Origin: Echinococcus granulosus | Lineage: Eukaryota; Platyhelminthes; Cestoda; Cyclophyllidea; Taeniidae | Direction: 5' to 3' | Length of the DNA stretch: 64,000 nucleotides | NCBI RefSeq assembly: GCF_000524195.1 | Contig: NW_020170410.1 | Location: 118,592-182,591, forward strand | Shown here: positions 1 to 12,727 of the stretch, piece by piece | Position numbering within the stretch: the stretch's first letter is position 1 | Layout of the letters: every line of letters starts with the position of its first letter | Position numbers and translations under genes: made by a program | The notes under the pieces: generated by a model | The model's database searches: none | The model's input: the letters and a program-made list of their open reading frames with translations, nothing else | What the model was told of the DNA's origin: nothing

Positions 1-180
1 TAATAGCAAATGACCATTTAGGCGATTGAAAAATGCGAGTTGTTGTCAACTATACCGGCAATAATGGCTAAATTTGGGCACCGTTGTGATGTAGTAAGTT
101 AAAAATTCAAATATCTTCTAGCATTTACAGGGCAGTGAGTAATACCAGTTATTAGTGCTGGTTAATCGTAATGATGAATG

Positions 181-263
181 GTTCGGAGGCCACACCGCCC
201 AGCAGAAGCACAAAGGCGGAGCTGTGAGTACCCGCCAAACCGAAACGAAGAGTTAAGCAAATA
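181..263 (+). repeat. Dispersed SINE-like repeat, copy a
   Basis: This block aligns almost without gaps to 33586-33669, with roughly seven in ten bases the same by eye. Shared anchors are a CGGAGG start, a middle GCGGAG and a GAGTTAAGC end. An inverted copy lies about 210 bases downstream at 474-555, and further diverged copies occur at 11.2 and 28.2 kb. A later shared GGGCGGAG block near 367 suggests the copy may extend to about 400. No coding frame is conserved between copies, so a non-autonomous element is more likely than an exon. Confidence 0.7.
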
Positions 264-473
264 GCCATTTGGTTGCCAAATTTATAGGCATGAGTAACGA
301 GAGGTAAACACGTTTTGTGAGTGGTTTGCACTAAATTAAGGTTTGTGTGAGTGAATTAGTTTTACTAAGGGCGGAGATTTTTGATCGGTTGAGTTGATGA
401 TGCTTCGCTTTAAGGACTGTCGTCTGACGATGGTGAATAGCATTCCACAAATTTGCAATACTGCATTTGGTTG

Positions 474-555
474 CTTAACTCCCGGGTTTTGGCTACGCGG
501 ACACTTAAGTCCCCGCAATTACACTTCCGCTGGGTGGCATGGCCTCCGAGACATA
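474..555 (-). repeat. Dispersed SINE-like repeat, copy b, inverted relative to copy a
   Basis: The reverse complement of this stretch begins CTCGGAGGCCATGCCACCCA and ends GGGAGTTAAGCAA, matching copy a and the 33.6 kb copy in order and spacing. Upstream (in its own orientation) it shares a GGGGC/ATGTATT-like leader with the 28.2 kb copy. Together with copy a it forms an imperfect inverted pair with a loop of about 210 bases. Confidence 0.7.
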
Positions 556-2048
556 GGAATAATTCTCCTCCCCGCCCCTTTTGAGCATTTGCAATACATA
601 TTTGCCCCTGTCATTGTGACTTCAGTTATCTTCAGGCGAGGCTCAGAGCGCTGCAGGCATATAATTTCAAACCAAAAGGATCAATCGGCGTATAAATTGG
701 TGAATATCACCTTGTACTCTATTAAAGACAAAACTACAAGTACATCATATGCTTTTGAAAGTAGACTTCTTTTTTTGCGATTATACAAAAGTATGCGACA
801 GTTGTAGGTGTTGTCTTTTCAGGATGACACAAAGAAAATCTCGACTCTTTTAAACCACAAATTCTTTACTCCATTTGTTTGATGATGGACAAATAAAAAC
901 AAGCATCAAGCTGACACAATGGCCAAAATAAATTGCTACAAATTGCAACAAAAGGCTCTGCATAAAAAAATACATATTTAGTTGCCGAAATTGTTTATTA
1001 TTGGAAATTGTTTGTTTACACTACGAATAACTTCGATCTAGACATGTCCACTCACTAGTAGTGGAAGAAGTGATACAACACATGATTTGCAGTACAAAAT
1101 ATCCCAAATGAGTGTTTATGATATAATTTACTAAAATTGGTTAAAATCAAAAACATCGATACCCACCGTTATAACTCATCACTTGATTAAATCCTTGTTG
1201 CCTCGGTCTTCGATTTATATATTATAATGGCTACTTATATTTTACTAGTAAAGCCTCTGAGTACTTAAATCTCGTTTCGAAAATTTGAAATAGCAGCAGG
1301 AGTCACAGCTGCCTTGCTGTGCCAAAGGGCCTACGTGACTCCAATGGCACGTAAGAGTTAAATCGAAACTTTACACGTGCAACAATAAGCTGTGTTCTTG
1401 CAGATAGAAGGGAACTATCTAACATCGTTTTGTCCCAAATTCAGCTGCGAATTTTAAAGATTCAATTCGAAAAACTGCTTAAGAGCTTAGGTTTCACAAA
1501 AAAATGATGCATTTAGAGACTTGAACCATCTTTTACTTTTCTAGCTTAGTTTGACAAGCAGCTACTGAGGGGCAAATGATCTTGTGGCTTTTCGAGATTT
1601 GTTTAAAAACTTAGAGTTTTTTAGTTGATTGTAAAAATTTTAGATTGGAAATGCATATTAAAAGTGTGCGCCTCAAAACAATTATTTGAATACACTAATT
1701 TTAAAAGTTTTGCGTAGGACAAACATATTTTCCAACTGAATAACTAAACCCGGTTTTTAAAGAATGTTCTTTATTTCATTTAATTATAAATGATGGTATT
1801 GAAAGGGATCCAAAGCAAAATGCCGATTCCAAAACGAAAGCGAAATCCACGAGTTAGTAAAAATAGATATGGAAAGAAGTTGGTGCTTTGTGCTGTACTT
1901 TTATTTCTGCATACATTCACGTACGACTCATAAACATTGTGGAAAAAATTAACTGGGAGAAAAATGACAAGATTATAATCGCAACTGTTACATCTACTAG
2001 ACGTGACGCTTTGTGGCATCACTCTGTTTCGCGGCAGTCCGGAGCCGC

Positions 2049-2960
2049 CTATCGGTACTCGGCCGCTTTGAACACCATGAAGGACATTCCATCCACTGAG
2101 AAGAAGGCAAAGTTGTCCTTTACGTAGGCGATTTCACTGTGAGAAAGAAGAATGCGAAGAAGAGTGGTAATGTACAAGTGCCTACGCAGCCAAATGCCTG
2201 AGTCATTGAGTATATTAACCCTTCTGTGAATACACACTCCGTGTTTGCATAAGGCCATCTTGTGCCGTTATGCAAATAACCACACTTTGGCTCCCTAATT
2301 AATGCACAACAATGCACCCGTGTGCCATGAGTGCGTCAATTTAGTTTGGGAATTTTCTAAGAAGGCAATATATCCACCCGTCTGGCAATGCAAGATGAAA
2401 GATTTAATGCATAAACAATAGTAAGTTAAAGTATTGGAAGTACATCTCAGTTGCCAGGATTTCAAATTTACTGAAGCAACACATGTTGATCGACTAAAAG
2501 TATTATAGAGGGAACAGTGTTAAGACATGTCTACACGATAAATAAAAAAAGGATCTATTTAGAGAGCATCATCCACGGGATCAAGAATATATCAAATTGT
2601 GGGTGACCACTAAGCTACGGCATTTTGTTTCCTTTTGTGGAAAAACAGGAAAAAAATAAAAGATCGGTGATCATGATCATGAAGTGGTCTAGATGTAAAA
2701 TATGGAAGTGGGAGATACATTAATGTATGAAGTACCTACCTGCCGAATCTCTGACCGCAGACACAACTCCAAGTGCCAGGGTACTGCTTCTCCAATTGTT
2801 TTCTCACATACGAGGCCAGTGTCTGTTCTTTGTTAGTTTGATTACCATAGCTACTCTGTTCATTAAGTGCTTGACGGGCAGCTCTTTGACAGGCACTGAG
2901 CATTTCATCGGTCATGTCCTGTTTGAAGACCTCATCCTTCATCATTTTTGTGTTCATCAT
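2049..2960 (-). CDS. Dynein light chain, LC8 family (tegument type)
   Basis: Two exons on the minus strand, 2960-2740 and 2136-2049, joined across a GT-AG intron of 603 bases in matching phase, give 102 residues. The LC8 fold signature is clear: the MTDEM helix start, a central Y-V-R-K-Q-L-E-K-Q-Y helix, and the P-G-T-W-S-C-V-C-G-Q-R-F-G strand that corresponds to PTWHCIVGRNFG in vertebrate DYNLL. The second exon supplies the closing beta strands, ending V-F-K-A-A-E-Y-R. LC8 proteins are homodimeric hubs of dynein and other complexes, and flatworms carry expanded families of divergent members in the tegument. This one has about seven extra residues between the two helices and an altered groove strand, so cargo binding may differ. 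An alternative start is the second Met, one codon in. Confidence 0.85.
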
Positions 2961-5900
2961 CTTGTACTCTTGATCACTCTATTTAAGACGCTCTCTGGCA
3001 CTCTCTCACTGTTGACGCTTGTGCTGGCTTAAATGAGACCTCGGGTGCGTGCACAGCGGTGTGCTGAGGCGTTTTCGAACGCTGGCACTCCATTGGTAGT
3101 TACCGAGTTATACATGTGCGTTAGTGTGTGTCTGTGTCTACTCTGGGAGCCAGGGTGCTGCTTCTAGCATGGCGACCTATTGCAATGAGACTAAAGACAG
3201 GGTCTTTTCTGCTACAAATATTGAGCGCCTAAATGAGGGGATGGGGAGGATCAATTTGAGTGACAAGAAAGAGCGCCCCCACCCACATGATTTGGCATGC
3301 ATTGTTAAGGCTGTCATGAAGGCGGCTATGAATTTCACCTTTCTTTTTTAAATAAGCCTTAAGATGCAAGTAAACTATAGGGGCTTTTAACAACTTTTAA
3401 TCCACTTTCATTTATATGCTGAACGTAAGGGAAAGCGAAATAGTAGCCGCAAGCGCCTCAATTATGTGGTTGAAAAATATAAACGCATCAAAGTATGATG
3501 ATTTATGTGGGAATTACTATTTAATTTCAAGTATTATGAAGTCCTTTTGAATAATTCCATCAAGACCAAGCTATATCCATTTAATAACCGAGTAGCCAAA
3601 AAGCATCCTAAGTGATGGTCTTGTTGCACATATCATATATTATTCCTCATAAGATTGTTTATGCAATCCTTTTAGTAAAATGAAAGCTTTCGAGTAAAGA
3701 ATTACCCTAACTTTATCTTTTTCTAACCATACAAACGCGTTGTTTACTTAAATCCGGTTTCAGTAGTATATTAGCGCAAAAGAAAAAAAGCCCGTTGTAA
3801 ATACCCTCTGAAGGCTTGCATACCGAAGAACCTGTTAGAAATCAGTCGAGAATGGCTGTTAGACTCAACAAAATGCCTTGTTTTAATGTTGAGATTATGT
3901 GGTATATGTGTAATGTATGTTTATATTTGAGTAGCTAAATGTGGTTACAAGATTTGCATGTTGGTGTGCTCAGGATAGGTCCATTTGTCCTTGTTGATGA
4001 CATAAATCACACAGGCATGGTATCGCCCCAACAAGCATTTGACACAGCCTGAGTAACGGCACCGCTTTCGACAAAACCTCGCTGCAAGATCGCGGTCTTT
4101 TAACCTCAGTGGTGTCTTTGAGAGTTTAGGTGGAAGGCATGAATAGTATGACAAGTAATGGTAAACAAAACCTTGCGGTTTTTTATACATATAAACAGAA
4201 AGACTGTAAATAGTTGTTTTATCTGATTTTTGGAGGAAGGCCGGAGTGAAAATTGACTTTCCATTGAAATTTATGCCAAACTAAATGAAATCCAATCCGC
4301 CGGGGTAACAGCCATTACAATCGCTCTACCGGGAACTTCATGACATGAGGAAAACATCTACTATTAAGGCAAGTAAAAAAGGCTGTAATTTCTTGCTTCA
4401 CATGCATAAATGTGATTGAAAGATGGTATAATTAACCGAAGGATAGTCTACTTGGAGCTATTGCGGGATTCACATGCAGCCTTTTCCACACGGATTTCAA
4501 TTTATTTCTACATCTACGAGAGATGTCGTATGCAGGAATCTTATATCATATTTCCATTGGCTTCTATTTCGAGTTTTGTAGGTTGGTAAATTTGAAACCA
4601 CTAATAGGGAGAACTAGCAGCATGAAACATATTCTTGCCTTTTTAGGTTACTTCCGTTGATAAGGGACTATTTAGAATCACTTAAGCAAAAAAATTAGAG
4701 GAATAAAGAATTGAAAGAGCTGACATAATTGCTCAGAATGCTTATTAGCCTGCACTAGGGCATTATCACTTAGAAAGCGCGCTTCGTGCCAGCACCCTCC
4801 TTCAAGGCGATGCACACTCTTCTCTAGAGCAGCGTGTAGTGCTCAGGCCTCATACTGATGCTATTCCACGTGAAATAGCTACTCCAGGCACGATTCTGAT
4901 AAGTGCCTTTCTATGGAAACAGTTTTGGCATTGACAGTCTGCCAAAACCTCAGGAAATTATTCATTAATCTCTGTGTAGTATACGTAGGCTCAATAAGAT
5001 AGGCGGTTAATTGCAGACACCTAACTCTTGATTAGTTGTACACTCCGGACTGAGCTGTTTGTTAAATTACTCTTAGCTGGTAGACACAAGAATTGCGGGC
5101 AGTAAGGCGACTCTTGTTGTTTAGTTGAGAAGCAAATACAGAGACAGCTAAGAATGCCAATGCCACGCACACACACACACACACACGCTCACATCCACGT
5201 GTATACATGTGGTATTGCATGCTCCAGAGCCTAATTATTTTTAAATTCTCAACTCCATTGCACCACAGACATATCATTTTGACTCATCAAAGAGCAGCCA
5301 GTGAGTGCCAAAGTGTGCAGTTATGAAGGCGTGTAGGTCATCGTCGCATTGATTCCACCGTCACAGAGCAGTCTAAGCTCCTGCTGATTTAAGTGCTCAA
5401 GCTGGCACACGCACACACAAACACACAAGGAGAATTGGCGAGTCTTGGCTTCACCGGAGTCCACCAAACAGGCAGTAACGCAGATCACCCAGTGATAGGC
5501 CTCTCTCCGTGTCACCCTCACATGGGTGCGCATTTCTGCGTTGCTAGAAGTTGTGCGCACTTTTTTTGCGGCGTTAAAGGCTTATTTACAACACTTCGAT
5601 CGCTCAGCTCTACTTTGATTTTTTATAGGTGTCATTTCACCTACAAGTTGTCTTTCGCTTCTCTTTCATCCTCTCAGTTGGCTGTTCGGAAACGAACTGC
5701 ATTTTAATCGGAGTTTCTTGTTTAATTCATGTCTGCCAAACTGAACAGGGCATCCGTTTCCTTTGGCCACATATGAAGTTTTATTTGAATTTGGGAGTGG
5801 TAACCATTGCTAAATGGCAAATGGCACATAAAGTTGGCATTCCGCGACTGGTGGGATGTTTCATTGCAATTATTTATTCAACTACACAATCCACCCAACA

Positions 5901-6885
5901 ACAGACTAGGATTACACAGATTATGCTTATCTTGAATGGTAACATTGAATTTATGAGTATGGAAGAGAATTTAGTGGTTGTAGAGACATGCTAGTGTATG
6001 CACACCCAATCCATCCGTCCACCCTTCTGCGGGCCTTTTTATCTGACACCTTCCTTTATTGTTAGACTAACTATGTAGAAGCTTAAAATCATTTGCAAAA
6101 TATGATATTCAACTGTATTTTTTGCAAAACGTTCACGTTTACAGCATGGACGAAGTCTGTACTTCCCTCCGCCCTTTCTGATTGGCTAAGCCTCCGTGCT
6201 AGTACCATTGTTACTCCCAAGGTCATCCGAAGACCATAAATGTAAGAGAGTCAAGATCCTCATGAACACGCAGTGTACACTGAGTCATGCCGGGCATGGC
6301 CTCTACTCTTCTAATTGGAAACACAGCTAGTCAGCGGAAAGGGCTCCCGCCTCGTGTCCATACTCACCCGTACATAGTTACCAGTCTCCACTCTCTCCTT
6401 AAAATCACACAAGTATTGCGAAAAAAGAAACGAGAATCGTCCTTTCAAGTAGTCTTTCGCTTAAATGGAAGCCAAAAATGAGGATTGGGCGTCGCATTTA
6501 ATCACATGAGTACACAACGAGGAGAAGGAGGGTGTAAAATCCTTCTGCCTGTCACACTGTCTTTAGTTTCATGTTCATTCAAGCTGATCAGCAGAACTGG
6601 CGTAAATCAAATCATGAATTCGTAAAATCGCTCATTCTCGTTGCCGGCTTAATGTGATTCAAAGCGTGAAACTATCTCGTGATAGAAAATGAGACCTTAA
6701 CTGACATTTCTCAATTAGAACACTTACTGGGAAATTTCGTCAATAAAAAGTCACTTTTGCAAATCCCTACCTTCGTACCGGTTAAGGAAGTAACTAATAA
6801 AGCTTTTGGGTCTAAAATTGTGCAAGACCACCTTGGCGATCAGTCTCGCTAAATGATTTTGACACAGTAGTGTTCAGCTATTCAG
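2961..6885. other. Spacer of about 3.9 kb, nothing convincing
   Basis: No exon chain could be built here. The stretch holds a CA microsatellite at 5168-5186 and a second imperfect CA-rich patch near 5407-5430. One or more missing 5' exons of the 6.9-9.3 kb gene may lie in its right-hand end. Confidence 0.4.
5168..5186. repeat. (CA)n microsatellite
   Basis: About nine uninterrupted CA units, followed by GCTCACATCC. A looser CA-rich tract lies at about 5407-5430, so the two may share an origin or be independent simple repeats. Confidence 0.9.
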
Positions 6886-6897
6886 CTTTCGGTGCAG

Positions 6898-9325
6898 AAA
6901 AGAAAGCCACGAGCACACTCAATCGTCCATTCTATCACCAGATTTGCCTTATCCCATTTCTTTGGGATTAAGTTACCTTTTAGAGACGAGCATTTAAACT
7001 CCAAGGAAAAAACCTTTGCCCTTGATATTACGGATTTGTGGCGTCGAAGAGCTCAGAAATCTGTAAGGTGTAAGGCATTTCCTTGAGCAAAAAATATTTA
7101 CTATTTCCTCTAAAGTACTAGCTCAAAAGGAGTCATTTGATGCAAAAATGTGCGCACCCGATGCATGACTTATGTAGGTGGATTCGTTAATAAATAAATA
7201 CCACGTTTTATTCGAAATGTCAATCAATAAGATCCCACGTGGTTGACATGCTGTCTAATGATTTGGTAAGTGCATAACTCCCATCTCCCACCTTACATAC
7301 CTTGTCAGTTAACTTATTTACAAAATAGCTTTACGAAGCGCATGCAGCTTTTCTTCAGTGTGGTGGTGTCTCTGATGTAGATTTTGAAATACCAAATGAT
7401 CTCAAATAAGAATTCTATTCTTGGCGGTTAGCCACAAGAAGGGTTAGGAAATGTGCTTACCCAAGTGCGTATGTCCTATATTGTTTTATTAAGTACTCAG
7501 TATACACATGGCGCTTTTCGGTTTTAGATTATTTGTTTTATACGGGAAATTGGGCTAATTAGATCAACACAAAATGTGCGCCACACTTAAGTGATGCGTG
7601 ATAATGCATGAGTACCCTTATAACACAGATGAGGCGCTTGAAAGACCTGGCATCGCATAGTAAACGAGGTGAATTAGGGAAAATTTGTATTTTGCAATTA
7701 TAGGATAAACATACATCAAATGCATAACGGAACCTACTGTTTTAATATTTGTAACAGAAAAATTTTCTGAGAAGTCATACCAACTGCAAGTTCCCTGACG
7801 AAGCAGATCCATGTAAGTGCTACTTCAATGTTATTAATCTGTGACAGCATGATTACTTTGGGATGGATCTTCTAAAAGACATTGTTTGTTTCGGAAAATA
7901 TATATTTCGTTCAATCCCATTTTGGGATAATTACTTGGTGCTCAAATGTCAACATCCACTAACATTGCTAGTTTAAAAACGCAAGTCTTTGGACCTTTAA
8001 TAGCAAAAAGGGTTCGTTTGCGGCTGATCAAAATCTCTATGTATAGCTTCTCATTTATGTAAACGGCAACTAAGTTTCTAAGGCGGTTATAGCAAAGGAA
8101 AGATATTACACTGCCATGACATCTAGATAACAAATAATTTTGTAATACTTTATTTTAGACTACTTGCCAATTGATCCATGGAATCCGAATATTACACAGC
8201 AGATTCGTCATCTGACAAAAGTAAACACCTTGTCATACGGAAATTTTAGTCCTCAATGTCATATTGCTCCTGTAATTAAGTTTCCCATGTTTGTATAGCA
8301 TTAGAACCAGTTGACTGCTACGGGTTTAACCTAACAGTTTGATTTGCTTGATTAGCTGATGGTTTTTGCCTAACTAAAATCCCTCTCTTTAATCCCCCTT
8401 TAGAATTAATCATTTTGAGTTATTTTTAATCAAAGTGTTATTAACTACATGAGTCTGGAAATAGCTGGTAGCTGATGGCAAATAAATACTACCCCACTGC
8501 AATCTACCGCCATATTCCGTCGCATCTTCTAGTAGTAGGGACCCTTACGCTGTGTCCGATAATTTGGATAAATAGGACTTTATTCTCTTAATAATAACAT
8601 AATGGGAATGTCATTTGGAGTCATTTATCCTAGGCAAGCAGGAGGCCCCAACGCCTGAGGTTCATCCCGGGAAAGTACCTGGGCGACCCAGAGGCAATAA
8701 TGAGGCCATTCGAAGAAATAATTCCTCCAAATTCACCCATGCGCCTGCCACCGATACCAAAACGTGAGTCCATCTTCTTAAGTATTCCAAGTCTTAGAGG
8801 TGCCAGTAGCTGAGAAAGGCAATGTCCGGTGACGTATATCATTCTGCTTAAGATAATGTAATAAAATTCAATTTTGGACCAAATGTGTCATTTACAGTGC
8901 GACCTAAGGTGACCCGGCACATTGGAAGCCCAAAGCAGCATAGCTCGAGTGCCTTTAATACACGTTATTTACTCTTATCAGGCTCACCACCCGAGGAGAA
9001 GGACTCGCGCATCCGGCAGGCAGCCCAAGAAGTGGCAATGGCAGCGGTGGTGGTACCCCTGTCGAAAGCGATGGCGGAGGACACCCTTCCACCCCTTTAC
9101 GACGATGCAGGACATCACGATCGATACGCGGGGGTACCGCGAAACGTCCGCACTCTATTCTTTCACGAAGACGCACCAAGGGTGAGACAAGTGGCACAGG
9201 AATTGGTGAAAAACGCCGTGAGAAGAGCAACCTACCGCGTGCGCCGTAGTCGCGCTGTCGTCTGTCCCTGGTTGGGCAACTCTACGCCAACTTTCGGTCT
9301 GGAGCCCACATACCACTCAACCTGA
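6898..9325 (+). CDS. Unrecognised spliced gene, at least five exons, 5' end missing
   Basis: Five exons chain with matching phases and GT-AG borders: 6898-7062 (or from 6886, a second acceptor in frame), 7758-7812, 8159-8220, 8634-8763 and 8982-9325, for 251 residues ending in TGA. No in-frame Met occurs before the fourth exon, so an upstream start exon is missing. The product is basic and proline-rich in the middle (for example D-E-A-D-P-Y-Y-L-P-I-D-P-W-N-P-N across an exon junction) and ends in two related helices, R-I-R-Q-A-A-Q-E-V and R-V-R-Q-V-A-Q-E-L-V-K-N-A-V. The second fits the amphipathic PKA regulatory-subunit anchoring pattern (hydrophobic residues spaced 3-1-3-1-3). I do not recognise the family. 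Exon structure is seen, function is unknown, and anchoring is inference. The last three exons are also open in another frame, described separately. Confidence 0.6.
8178..9249 (+). other. Alternative reading frame across the last three exons
   Basis: Using the same splice sites (8220/8634 and 8763/8982), a second frame starts at ATG 8178 and stays open for 147 codons to TAG 9247-9249: 43 + 130 + 268 bases, an exact multiple of three. The product would be 146 residues, acidic-serine at the start (M-E-S-E-Y-Y-T-A-D-S-S-S-D-K) and Gly/Ser/Arg-rich at the end. An AG acceptor lies 19 bases before the ATG. The longer frame is preferred because it continues into two upstream exons, and low complexity in this frame is typical of a shadow. 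Confidence 0.3.
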
Positions 9326-9984
9326 CGCTATTGTACGCCTCCGTGACGTCCTTCCAACGGCGCCTTCTTTCCTTATTTTGCTAAATATATTTCATTCCAT
9401 ATTGATTGATTGCATAAAATAGAAAGTTATTTTGATTTGAAGTCCTAAATTCTACACCCATCCACCCGAAATGCGAATCCAAATGGCCCTCATCATACTA
9501 CCACATTTGTCTTATTTAACATTGCATGGTTTCATACCAAATCTCCTCGGGTATCAAAATGCTGGATTCAGTGCATTTTATGCGGAAAACTCTACCACGA
9601 GTGCTTAAAATTTAAATACACAACGTCTAGATCACCTTGGGACGCGAAAGTCTTGATAGATTAAACAACAAGGTTTAATAGATGGAAGGGAGTAGTCAAT
9701 AAAAAATGCACAAATGCAACCTACTATAGTAAAAATAACTTTGTGGAAGAAAAGTCAGCTTTTTGGTGATGAAAATATTTTGGATTTATATTGGCCTTGA
9801 AGGCAAAAGAATTAGTCGAATAAGTATTATTCTAGAATGGTAAATAAATGTTCAAATAACTCTCCTGTAAAGTCATTCATTGACTTAGTTTATTCAGACT
9901 GGATCAGTTGTATATGTAGCACCCTGAGCCTTTTAGGAAACCGAAAGATGTTACGATACGGGGACTGAAGGTGCATTGCCGACG

Positions 9985-10500
9985 TAAAGAGGGGCTGCGG
10001 AGGCCACTGACATAGCCGTTACTAAAGGCACTTCCCTTGGTCAATTTCCCCCTCGACCTAGTCGATGCTGTAGGGAAAAACGCTCACGAACCAACACACC
10101 AGTAATCGGTTTGCATGCAACTGAGATGTTTGGTTCCAAAGTCACTGATCCATTTCGTCAATTCCACTGGATCTAAGGTATCGTCCTGTTTGGTGTCGAG
10201 TCGGTTCTTCTTCGTCATTCTGTTCTCACTTCAGTGCTCTACAGCCAAATAATCTATGTTCTCTCCAAGTAGGAAAGAGGTGGAGGAGGTATCGCATGTT
10301 CACCCAAATGACAGCTTCATAGAGATACCTTAGAAAGCTCTGTAACGAACTGTTCCAAACGCTCAGCGGCTAATGTTGTTTCAGAAGTTAATAGCAGTTC
10401 TGCAGAATACGGGTTTAGTGTCGCTGCCGAACGCGGACTGCATTTTCACCCCTTCCATTGGGTGTCGTCACCTTTACGTTTATCCCCGGTATACGCCCTT
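9985..10500 (+). repeat. Dispersed repeat, internal part
   Basis: Aligns in the same orientation and order with about 33700-34300. Matching landmarks include CTTCCCTTGG (CTCCCCTTGG in the other copy), a CACTGATCC block followed by CAATTCCACT, CTCTGTAA(T/C)GAACT, a TTAA(T/C)AGCA block followed by GAGAATGCGGG or AGAATACGGG, and TTTTCA(A/C)CCCTTCC. The matches are spread over about 500 bases with small insertions, as in two old copies of one element. No frame is conserved, so the class (LINE fragment, long SINE or MITE) is open. Confidence 0.65.
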
Positions 10501-11194
10501 CTTTCGTCACGTTAAAGTTTATCACAGAAGCAAAATGAATTGTCAACCAAACAAAGCAATACATTACATCACTTATTTGTAATTAATTAACTTCCAAAGT
10601 GTACTTTGACTTATAAAATGTCATAACTTTCACCTCCCTATATCTCTTGGCGATGACGTATTATTGCACAGAGGCTTATACTACTATTTAAACATTAAGT
10701 AAGGATGACCTCGCGTGAAAGAAGCAATGCGTGCGCACGAAGCTTCAACAGCCTTTAAATCAGGCTCCGCAATTGCAAAGTTGACAAATTGGAGTGAAAG
10801 CTGATCTAATCATCGTTTTATGGCAAGGGGATTCAAAACTAGATAAATGTAGTAAGCGAACCCTATGAAGGGGATGAATGGGTTGGTGCATATCCACAGT
10901 CGCTTTTTACAAGTTCCCACAAGTTAAGCAATTCCACAGCAAATAGCGATAAAGATTACACAAGAATCGCTACTAGATTGACAGTCGAGGTAACAAATCG
11001 AAAGTTAAGATTATTCTCGGAAATCAAACCAACCGTCTAGAATCCGTGGGCTCTCTAGCTGAAGAAGAGAGAAAGCACCTTAACTCTGTAGAGGCCAAAG
11101 TTTGAGTAAGCAAACTTTGCTTTCCACTGTTACTAATGTAATACGATAGTGGTTTATTCCTCGGTATTGGTGAGGCGCCACTTTTGTACTTTGA

Positions 11195-11275
11195 ATTAGC
11201 CCTCTTATACCTCGCTGGGTGGGATGGCCTTTGGGCCATGCCAATAGCCCAGGCACCTTCTCTGCACTGAATATA
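11195..11275 (-). repeat. Dispersed SINE-like repeat, copy c
   Basis: The reverse complement reads GGCATGGCCCAAAGGCCATC and then CCACCCAGCGAGGTATA, matching the 28.2 kb copy (GCATGGCTCGGAAG, CCCACCCGGCGAGGTTCTA) and copies a and b. The leader shares an AGAAGG block with the 28.2 kb copy. Confidence 0.6.
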
Positions 11276-12727
11276 TATTTTGCCCGAGTATTCTGTCCTC
11301 TTTTGTCTTCAAGGAGTTCCGGGACTCTACACTAAACCTCCCAAGCACATGGAAGTCTTGCGTGCTCTGGAGAAATACAACTGCATGTTGACAGAGGAAT
11401 GGTCTTGTTATACAATAAAGTCAAAGATTGGAAGAGCAAATTTATCGTTTTAGATGGAATCCTAAAAAATAATATAACAGCTTTTTTACTGACTCTATCA
11501 TTTGTTTTGAGTTAAGGAGGACGAAAATCCAAGAACAAACAAAACGCAGAGTTCGCTCTCAATTCATTTCGTCCAACTCTAACTACTCCGTGATAGTGTT
11601 TTAAAATCAGTCGCATCTCAAGGGAGGGGAAGTTTACTACATATGCTTTAAGTCTTCGAACTATAAGGAAAATCAATAGAGGGCAGCTGCTAGCCAGTCG
11701 ATTAGCCTCTCATTAGTCAGCCGGCGGTGCAGATGATCATCTACCCATGTTGCGGGAGCCCTGAAGAGGACCGTTACTATGTTCACCATTGCAGACCTAG
11801 CGATCCGGCTGGTTTATAAGGTGGGCAGATATTAATAAGATAAATTATGCAGCCTCTAAAGCCGCATGTTAAACCTATGCTACAGAGAGTCCACATTTGC
11901 ATGGTCGACGTATCTTTAAGATTTTAAAGGAAAAGGAAACAACAAAGTAAGGCAGTAATTCTATAGGTATTTTAGGCAAATTTAGATAAACAGAAGTCAC
12001 TTTTGGTCAAGTCCAACGCCAACACCTACCACTTTGAATCGTACGCAGTCTTCCTTAAACCTATACCTAACTCTGGAGATAGGCGAAAAGTTAAGCAGGC
12101 AAACTGTCATAAGCAAGTCAGTTCCCTCCTTTAATGCGATTAAAGCAACTCTTAATATAGTGAAGCCTGAGACACATCATAATTTACATGGTGGCAACGC
12201 CGCCAGTACCTAGTCCATGGCATTTCACAAAAATCTTTGCTTCCAGACGGATAGTAAATTCAAGGTAATATTAGATAAATCTACTCTGATCAAAGTAAAA
12301 CTTACAGCTGAATGTTGTTTAAGCCTTCCATTTAATCCCGCCTTGTTTGGAGTTCTCAAGGCTTCTGCTGTCACGCGTGCATTTCTGTGTTCAAATTAAA
12401 TCGCTCATCGGATTTGTTGTCCTTTGTTTTGTACTCAACTTAACTTGTCTTAAATAGTCTTTCCAAGAATTACTTCTTTGACCTCATTCAATTACCTTGC
12501 ACAAATATTTGGACCAAACCACCAGGTCATCTATTGTATGCATTCTTATTCTTTACCCACGAGCCATCTCATAGTATCACTGCTTTGTCTGATATTCACC
12601 CAGAAGTATACTTGTTGCCTTAGTTTTATGTCGGTGGTTTCTTCGACGTTGCTGCTTTGTGCTGGAATGTATTTGGATTATTATTTTGTGACATTTGATT
12701 AAATAGCGCTTTGTCAATAGTTTTGAA

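Larger units (their letters stand above)
1..2048. other. Intergenic stretch with repeat copies, no gene seen
   Basis: A+T-rich spacer upstream of nothing recognisable. It holds two short copies of the dispersed repeat listed separately (181-263 and, inverted, 474-555). The open frame at 394-807 runs through the inverted copy and shows no family resemblance, so I do not call it a gene. Confidence 0.5.
9326..12727. other. Spacer with repeat copies, no gene seen
   Basis: Contains the repeat block at 9985-10500 and a short inverted repeat copy near 11195-11275. Remaining open frames are short and lack plausible splice context. The last bases form the immediate upstream region of TTC4. Confidence 0.5.

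Noticed and set aside
394..807. 137-codon open frame at the left end
   Set aside because: It runs through an inverted repeat copy and has no conserved counterpart in the other copies.
3124..3351. 75-codon plus-strand frame near the dynein light chain
   Set aside because: Reads somewhat protein-like, but has no recognisable family and no splice partners, and its length is within chance.
8885..8981. Upstream part of the frame ending at 9325
   Set aside because: A strong acceptor at 8981 and phase agreement with the 8634-8763 exon show this part is intron, so the apparent ATG at 8885 is not the start.
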